From NCBI GenBank assembly GCA_944383785.1, contig CALWQV010000023.1, forward strand, positions 1 to 34,744: a stretch of 34,744 nt of DNA, in the 5' to 3' direction. A model generated the notes under the pieces. The model was given only the letters and a program-made list of their open reading frames with translations, was not told the origin of the DNA and did no database searches. This document shows, in pieces, positions 31,005 through 34,744 of the stretch (the stretch's first letter is position 1; each line of letters begins with the position of its first letter). Source of the stretch: an uncultured Enterocloster sp. (GTDB taxonomy: Bacteria > Bacillota > Clostridia > Lachnospirales > Lachnospiraceae). The translations under genes and the position numbers were made by a program.

Positions 31005-32455
31005 TACCGCACCTCCCCGAATAAAATCTGAGAACCCTGCCTGGCATAGCAGATTTCCGTTGCCTTTTTGCCCAGCTCCTCCTCAATCATCTGCTCGATG
31101 CGCATCTGGCAGTATCCCCCCTGGCAGCGTCCCATCATGGAGCGGGTGCGGTACTTGATCCCCGCCATAGTGTCCACTCCCAGAGGATTATGAATGGCCT
31201 GAAGGATTTCCGCCCTGGTTACCTTCTCGCAGCGGCAGATCACCTCCCCGTAATCCGGGTTTTCCCCAATCAGCCTGGCCTGCTCTTCCTTCGTCTGCTC
31301 CGCAAAACGAACGATGCCCTTTCGAACCGGGTTAAAGTTCGGATTTGGCTCAAGGGTCTCCCGCTCCTTCATCAGCCCGATGGCGTAACGGGCAATGGGC
31401 ACTGCCGCTGTCAGTCCCGGAGACTCGATTCCCACCAGGTTAATGGCATGGGGCGCGATCTCGTCCCGGATCTCAATCTTAAAGTCCTGGATCACCCCCT
31501 CATCGTCCACCCACTTGGGCAGGATGCCGGAATAATTGCGGATATAGTCCCCCTTGCTGATACAGGGCCATAGATCAGAAGCGCTTTCTGCCAGGTAATC
31601 CATATTTCTCTGAGGCACGCCGTAATAGGAAAAATCCGTCACAGTCTCCGCGTTGGGGCCGATGATCACATTTCCATCGGTGGTGTTGGTCACATGGATG
31701 CCCATGTAGGTGTTACTGGGCACCGGATAAACCGGCATGGGCAGAAGGGGTCCGGTGCGCTTGTCCAGGATAATGTAATCCCCTTTGGAACCGATCACAT
31801 GATATCCCTTGATTTCCAGCATCTCAGAAATCTTCCCGCAGCCTAGGCCTGCGCTGTTGACCACCCATCTGGTGAGAAAATCCCCCTTTTCCGTCTCAAC
31901 ACGCCATGTTCCGTTCTCTTGCCTTGAAATTCCCTTTACCTCATGGTCCAAATAATAATCCACTCCATTCTCATGGGCGTTCTCCGCCAGAGCGATGGTG
32001 TAATTGAAGGGATCTACGATACCGCTGTTTGGGGAAAACATGGCGAACTTTCCCACCACCGCCGGTACCAGGCGATGCAGCTCTTTTTCGTCAATGATCA
32101 CCAGCCCTTTTGAGCCGTTGTCCTCCCCCTGCTTTAAGGTACGCTTTAAGGTTTCCATGTCCTCTTCGGTGTTTCCCACCAGCACCTTGCCGCAGCGTAT
32201 GAAACGGAAATCCAGCTCCTTTGAGAGCTGATCCATCATTTGGTTCCCCTCCACGCAGAGTCTTGCTTTCAGGCTGCCCCGGTCGTAGGCAAAGCCGCCG
32301 TGAACAACGCCGGAATTGCGCCCGCTTGTCTCATAGCAGACGTCCAGATTCTTTTCCAGTACCCCGATTTTCAGCCGGTACCGCGACATCTCCCTGGCAA
32401 TGGCGCTTCCCACTACGCCGCCGCCGATAATCAGTACATCGTATGGCTGTTTCAT
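31004..32455 (-). CDS. GlpA-like FAD dehydrogenase with C-terminal BFD [2Fe-2S] domain
   Basis: 483 residues from the ATG at 32455. A DAO-type FAD domain (VLIIGGGVVGSAIAREM; SGRNSGVVHGGFAYD; the GIESPGLTAAVPIARYAIGL segment) oxidises a hydroxy- or amino-acid type substrate, as in GlpA or L-2-hydroxyglutarate oxidase. The C-terminal bacterioferritin-associated ferredoxin-like domain has ICRCEKVTRAEI and GRCQGGYCQ, four Cys for a [2Fe-2S] cluster. GGAGGG precedes the ATG by about six bases. It is the first gene of the three-gene module and is divergent from the amidohydrolase. Confidence 0.9.
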   Translation of the reverse strand: MKQPYDVLIIGGGVVGSAIAREMSRYRLKIGVLEKNLDVCYETSGRNSGVVHGGFAYDRGSLKARLCVEGNQMMDQLSKELDFRFIRCGKVLVGNTEEDMETLKRTLKQGEDNGSKGLVIIDEKELHRLVPAVVGKFAMFSPNSGIVDPFNYTIALAENAHENGVDYYLDHEVKGISRQENGTWRVETEKGDFLTRWVVNSAGLGCGKISEMLEIKGYHVIGSKGDYIILDKRTGPLLPMPVYPVPSNTYMGIHVTNTTDGNVIIGPNAETVTDFSYYGVPQRNMDYLAESASDLWPCISKGDYIRNYSGILPKWVDDEGVIQDFKIEIRDEIAPHAINLVGIESPGLTAAVPIARYAIGLMKERETLEPNPNFNPVRKGIVRFAEQTKEEQARLIGENPDYGEVICRCEKVTRAEILQAIHNPLGVDTMAGIKYRTRSMMGRCQGGYCQMRIEQMIEEELGKKATEICYARQGSQILFGEVR

Positions 32456-32498
32456 CATTTCCCTCCTCGTATGGTCTAAATTCCTGCTTTCTCTCAAA

Positions 32499-32513
32499 AT
32501 TCATCCCATGAAT
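32499..32513. promoter_or_regulatory. Palindromic operator-like site, copy 1
   Basis: ATTCATCCCATGAAT is a perfect 6+3+6 palindrome. It overlaps or abuts the predicted minus-strand -10 region of the oxidoreductase operon, fitting a repressor site. The same 12 bases ATTCATCCCATG recur at 32574. Confidence 0.55.
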
Positions 32514-32526
32514 ATAGTTTATTTTT

Positions 32527-32556
32527 ACCATAGTTTTCACTTTAAGTCAAGGTCAA
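32527..32556 (-). promoter_or_regulatory. Candidate promoter of the oxidoreductase module
   Basis: Minus strand TTGACC (32551-32556), 18 bases, then TATGGT (32527-32532). An alternative pair, TTGACT (32545-32550) with TAAAAA at 17 bases, overlaps it. The exact start cannot be fixed from sequence. Confidence 0.45.
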
Positions 32557-32573
32557 TCGATGTTTTCTCGCAT

Positions 32574-32588
32574 ATTCATCCCATGCAT
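32574..32588. promoter_or_regulatory. Palindromic operator-like site, copy 2
   Basis: ATTCATCCCATGCAT matches copy 1 at 14 of 15 positions. It lies between the divergent promoters, 17 bases upstream of the plus-strand -35. Two copies 75 bases apart (about seven helical turns) could allow cooperative or looped binding. Confidence 0.5.
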
Positions 32589-32605
32589 TTTGTTTCGGAT
32601 TTTCC

Positions 32606-32634
32606 TTGACATCTTTCGGGAAAGGAATCAAAAT
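32606..32634 (+). promoter_or_regulatory. Promoter of the amidohydrolase gene
   Basis: Plus strand perfect TTGACA (32606-32611), 17 bases, then CAAAAT (32629-32634, 4 of 6). The leader would be about 32 bases, carrying GGAGG at 32656-32660. Confidence 0.55.
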
Positions 32635-32672
32635 AAGAAGCAGCAAACAGAATTTGGAGGCGAGTCGCGAAT

Positions 32673-34277
32673 ATGCCCAAACAGCACATTTTTGTCAACG
32701 GCAGAATCTTTACATCCAGCCGTTCCCACCCTTACGCCGAGGCTATGATTGTGGAAAATGGCAATATTTCCTGGATTGGAGCCCAGAAGGATCTTCCAAG
32801 CCTTTCCTGTCCGACAACGGATTTAAAAGGAAGGCGGATCATTCCCGGCTTTGCGGACGTCCATATGCATCCAGTTCTTCTAGCAGACTGCCGCAAAAAA
32901 ATCACGGTCATGCCGCCGGACATTGTTTCCATACAGGATCTCATCCAGGCCGTCCGCAGACGCAGAAAAGGCCAGCAGGCCGGAGAATGGATTGAAGGAT
33001 GGGGGTACGATGAAGAAGGGCTTTTGGAGAAGCGGGCCCCGAACCGCTATGACCTGGATCAGGGCAGCGAAGATTCTCCTGTCATAATCATGCGCACCTG
33101 CGCTCACATCTGCAGCGTCAACAGCGCCGCACTGGCCCTGGCCGGCATTGACCGGGATACCCCGGATCCCCCTGGCGGCCAGATCGACCGGGACGAAAAA
33201 GGGAATCCCACCGGAATTTTAAGGGAAAACGCCCGCAATCTGGTTACAGACCTGATTCCCCCTGTTTCCATGGAAAAACAGGTGCAAAATCTTCTGGAGC
33301 TGGGAGAGATTTTAACCAGCCAGGGAATCACCGCTGTCTGCGATATGGGGATTCTTGGGCCCGGTGACAATTTCCCCATTTTTGAGGCTGCCGCCGCAAA
33401 AGGCTTCCGGCAGAAAACCGGCGTTTACCGCATGTGGGATTTCTTTGCGGATAATCCCTCCTTCTCCATCCCGCCAGAGATGCTGGACCGGGAACGTCAG
33501 ATTTTCGCCGCAGGGATTAAACTCATCGGCGACGGCAGCGTCTCCGGGCGCACCGCCTGGATGGAGCGTCCCTACCTTGGCTTTAAAACAGAAGCTGGCT
33601 TTCCGGTCTGCAGCGATGAGCTGCTGGAATCCGCCATCCGCTTTTGCAAGAAAAATCACTGCCAGCTTTCCATGCATGCCATGGGAGGACGGGCCATTGA
33701 GCGGATTGTAAACCGGGCCAGCCGTGAATTTTCCTGGACGGGCGGCGGGATTCCCTATGTGCGGGTGGAGCATGTGACCGAGCCTTCTACGCAAAGCATC
33801 CAACGGGCGGCGGCCCATGGAATCTCCTTTGTAACCCAGCCCATTTTCCCCTACGCGGAAATCGCCAGCTACCTGAAAAATCTGGGCAGCGGGCGGGTCA
33901 AAGAATGCTATCCCATCCGCCGCCTGCTGGAAATGGGCAGCAACCTGGGCTTTTCCACCGACGCCCCAGCCACCTTCTGGGCCACCCCCTCCGATCCCTT
34001 CCCGGGTCTGAAGTTCGCAGTAACCCGCAGGGCCGCCGACGGAACCGACTGCGGGAGAGATCAGGCTGTTTCCATTCAAACCGCCCTCTATCTCTATACG
34101 AGGGGAGCCTGCCTGGCCGCCGGGATTCCCCGCTGCGGCATGCTGTCCCCCGGATACCGGGCTGATTTCGCCGCCCTTAGCGAGGACATATTAAAAACCC
34201 CGCCGGAGCAGATTGACCGGGTCAGGGTGACCGGAACCTGGATCGGCGGGGAACTGGCATACGGCCAGGAGGACTGA
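32673..34277 (+). CDS. YtcJ-like amidohydrolase
   Basis: 534 residues of the amidohydrolase-3 (YtcJ/LAF3) family. Metal ligands are visible: His64 and His66 in FADVHMHP, a later His in SMHAMGGRAIERIV, His in VEHVTEPS, and Asp in GFSTDAPATFWATP. The enzymes cleave amide bonds of various small molecules; the real substrate is not known. The ATG at 32673 has GGAGG 12 bases upstream, a rather long spacing. No signal peptide, so cytoplasmic. It is divergent from the oxidoreductase module and convergent with the FadR-like regulator, suggesting a shared pathway. Confidence 0.9.
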   Translation: MPKQHIFVNGRIFTSSRSHPYAEAMIVENGNISWIGAQKDLPSLSCPTTDLKGRRIIPGFADVHMHPVLLADCRKKITVMPPDIVSIQDLIQAVRRRRKGQQAGEWIEGWGYDEEGLLEKRAPNRYDLDQGSEDSPVIIMRTCAHICSVNSAALALAGIDRDTPDPPGGQIDRDEKGNPTGILRENARNLVTDLIPPVSMEKQVQNLLELGEILTSQGITAVCDMGILGPGDNFPIFEAAAAKGFRQKTGVYRMWDFFADNPSFSIPPEMLDRERQIFAAGIKLIGDGSVSGRTAWMERPYLGFKTEAGFPVCSDELLESAIRFCKKNHCQLSMHAMGGRAIERIVNRASREFSWTGGGIPYVRVEHVTEPSTQSIQRAAAHGISFVTQPIFPYAEIASYLKNLGSGRVKECYPIRRLLEMGSNLGFSTDAPATFWATPSDPFPGLKFAVTRRAADGTDCGRDQAVSIQTALYLYTRGACLAAGIPRCGMLSPGYRADFAALSEDILKTPPEQIDRVRVTGTWIGGELAYGQED

Positions 34278-34290
34278 CTCTCAGAGTCCT
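34270..34290. terminator. Small hairpin between convergent amidohydrolase and regulator genes
   Basis: AGGACT and AGTCCT pair around a short loop across the two stop codons. No clear U-tract on either strand; a weak bidirectional terminator at best. Confidence 0.3.
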
Positions 34291-34744
34291 GTTTCCTCCT
34301 GCTCCTCCTCCATATAGCGGTTTCGATTGTACATAAGATGATAAGTCATGGCCTCCTGGGCATCGGTTCCCCGCTTTTCTTTTATGGCCTGAAAGATGGC
34401 GCGGTGGGAGGCCAGCGTCTGCACATATTCCGTCTCACGGACTGTGCTGGCAAAGATCCGTACCCCTTCCGTAATCACCGGCACCAGGTTGGACATCACC
34501 GTGTTGTGGGTGCAGGCGGCAATCTGGGCATGGAACTGGGAATCCTTCTGGGAATAGTCCTCCCGGCGGGCGATCAGCTCCTCCACCTCCAGCAGGATCT
34601 CTTCCAGCTTCCGAAGATCCTCCTCGCTGGCGTTCTGAGCGGCCAGGGCGGCGATGGGGGGCTCCAGCATCACCCGGATCTGGAGAAGATCCTGGGTCAG
34701 CTTGCGCCGGTCCTCCATCATGGAAAATCCCAGGGGATCGTCGG
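34281..34744 (-). CDS. GntR-family regulator, FadR/FCD type, C-terminal part (cut by window edge)
   Basis: The frame stays open to the window end (34744), so the N-terminal winged helix is outside. The visible part reads DDPLGFSMMEDRRKLTQDLLQIRVMLEPPIAALAA, then a long all-helical FCD ligand domain (EDYSQKDSQFHAQIAACTHN, RIFASTVRETEYVQTLASHRAIFQAI), with the His and Asp residues (FHAQIA; SHRAIF) that hold metal in this family. FadR-type regulators sense organic acids or sugar acids. It probably controls the divergent oxidoreductase and amidohydrolase genes through the palindromes at 32499 and 32574; this link is inferred. It ends four bases from the convergent gene. Confidence 0.9.
   Translation of the reverse strand, partial: DDPLGFSMMEDRRKLTQDLLQIRVMLEPPIAALAAQNASEEDLRKLEEILLEVEELIARREDYSQKDSQFHAQIAACTHNTVMSNLVPVITEGVRIFASTVRETEYVQTLASHRAIFQAIKEKRGTDAQEAMTYHLMYNRNRYMEEEQEETGL

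Noticed and set aside
33312-34079. A 255-codon minus-strand frame opposite the amidohydrolase
   Set aside because: No ribosome binding site or domain; the plus-strand gene is clear.

Overview
The window looks like chromosome of a spore-forming Clostridia bacterium, most likely a Lachnospiraceae relative of the Clostridium/Enterocloster/Hungatella type. The reasons are the rpmG-secE-nusG-rplK order, the mreB-recD2-comFC set, VanW, DUF4080 radical SAM, CotS-family and GlpA-like/DUF1667 genes, strong GGAGG ribosome binding sites, and a coding-dense, fairly GC-rich sequence. No rRNA, tRNA, CRISPR array, prophage or intact insertion sequence was seen. The family-level placement is inferred from gene content, not from any search.

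Layout. Nearly everything is read from the minus strand. (1) 1-1258: start of rplK, then nusG, secE and a 49-residue L33 gene, all behind a strong extended -10 promoter. (2) 1276-7244: mreB, recD2 and comFC as one tight operon, then a 156-bp structured repeat with 19-bp terminal inverted repeats, then a GH13 alpha-glucosidase. (3) 7490-10510: an Hpt protein and a hybrid histidine kinase forming a split phosphorelay, divergent from a plus-strand PF06541 membrane protein. (4) 11484-12671: a PD-(D/E)XK-like nuclease-family protein. (5) 12729-14576: phosphoglucomutase. (6) 14614-21797: three genes (a CotS-family kinase-like protein, a 1342-residue membrane-anchored VWA protein, and a secreted/membrane protein with Ig-like modules) preceded by a good match to a mother-cell sigma-E promoter. 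(7) 21829-29407: a compact run of nine genes: dCMP deaminase, DUF4080 radical SAM protein, DEDDh exonuclease, a 33-residue membrane microprotein, VanW, a stand-alone AIR-synthase C-terminal domain, an Lrp/AsnC regulator, an aminotransferase and trmL. (8) 29413-34744: a GlpA-like/FAD/DUF1667 oxidoreductase module divergent from a YtcJ-like amidohydrolase, with a GntR/FadR regulator at the window edge and a repeated palindrome in the divergent promoter region that looks like its operator.

How the genes work together. The housekeeping blocks cover translation and transcription elongation, protein export, cell shape, DNA repair and uptake, and glycogen or sugar-phosphate metabolism. The least described parts are the sigma-E-like CotS/VWA/Ig operon, which may build or monitor something at the forespore envelope; the coupled microprotein upstream of VanW; and the regulated oxidoreductase-amidohydrolase locus, which looks like a catabolic pathway of unknown substrate.
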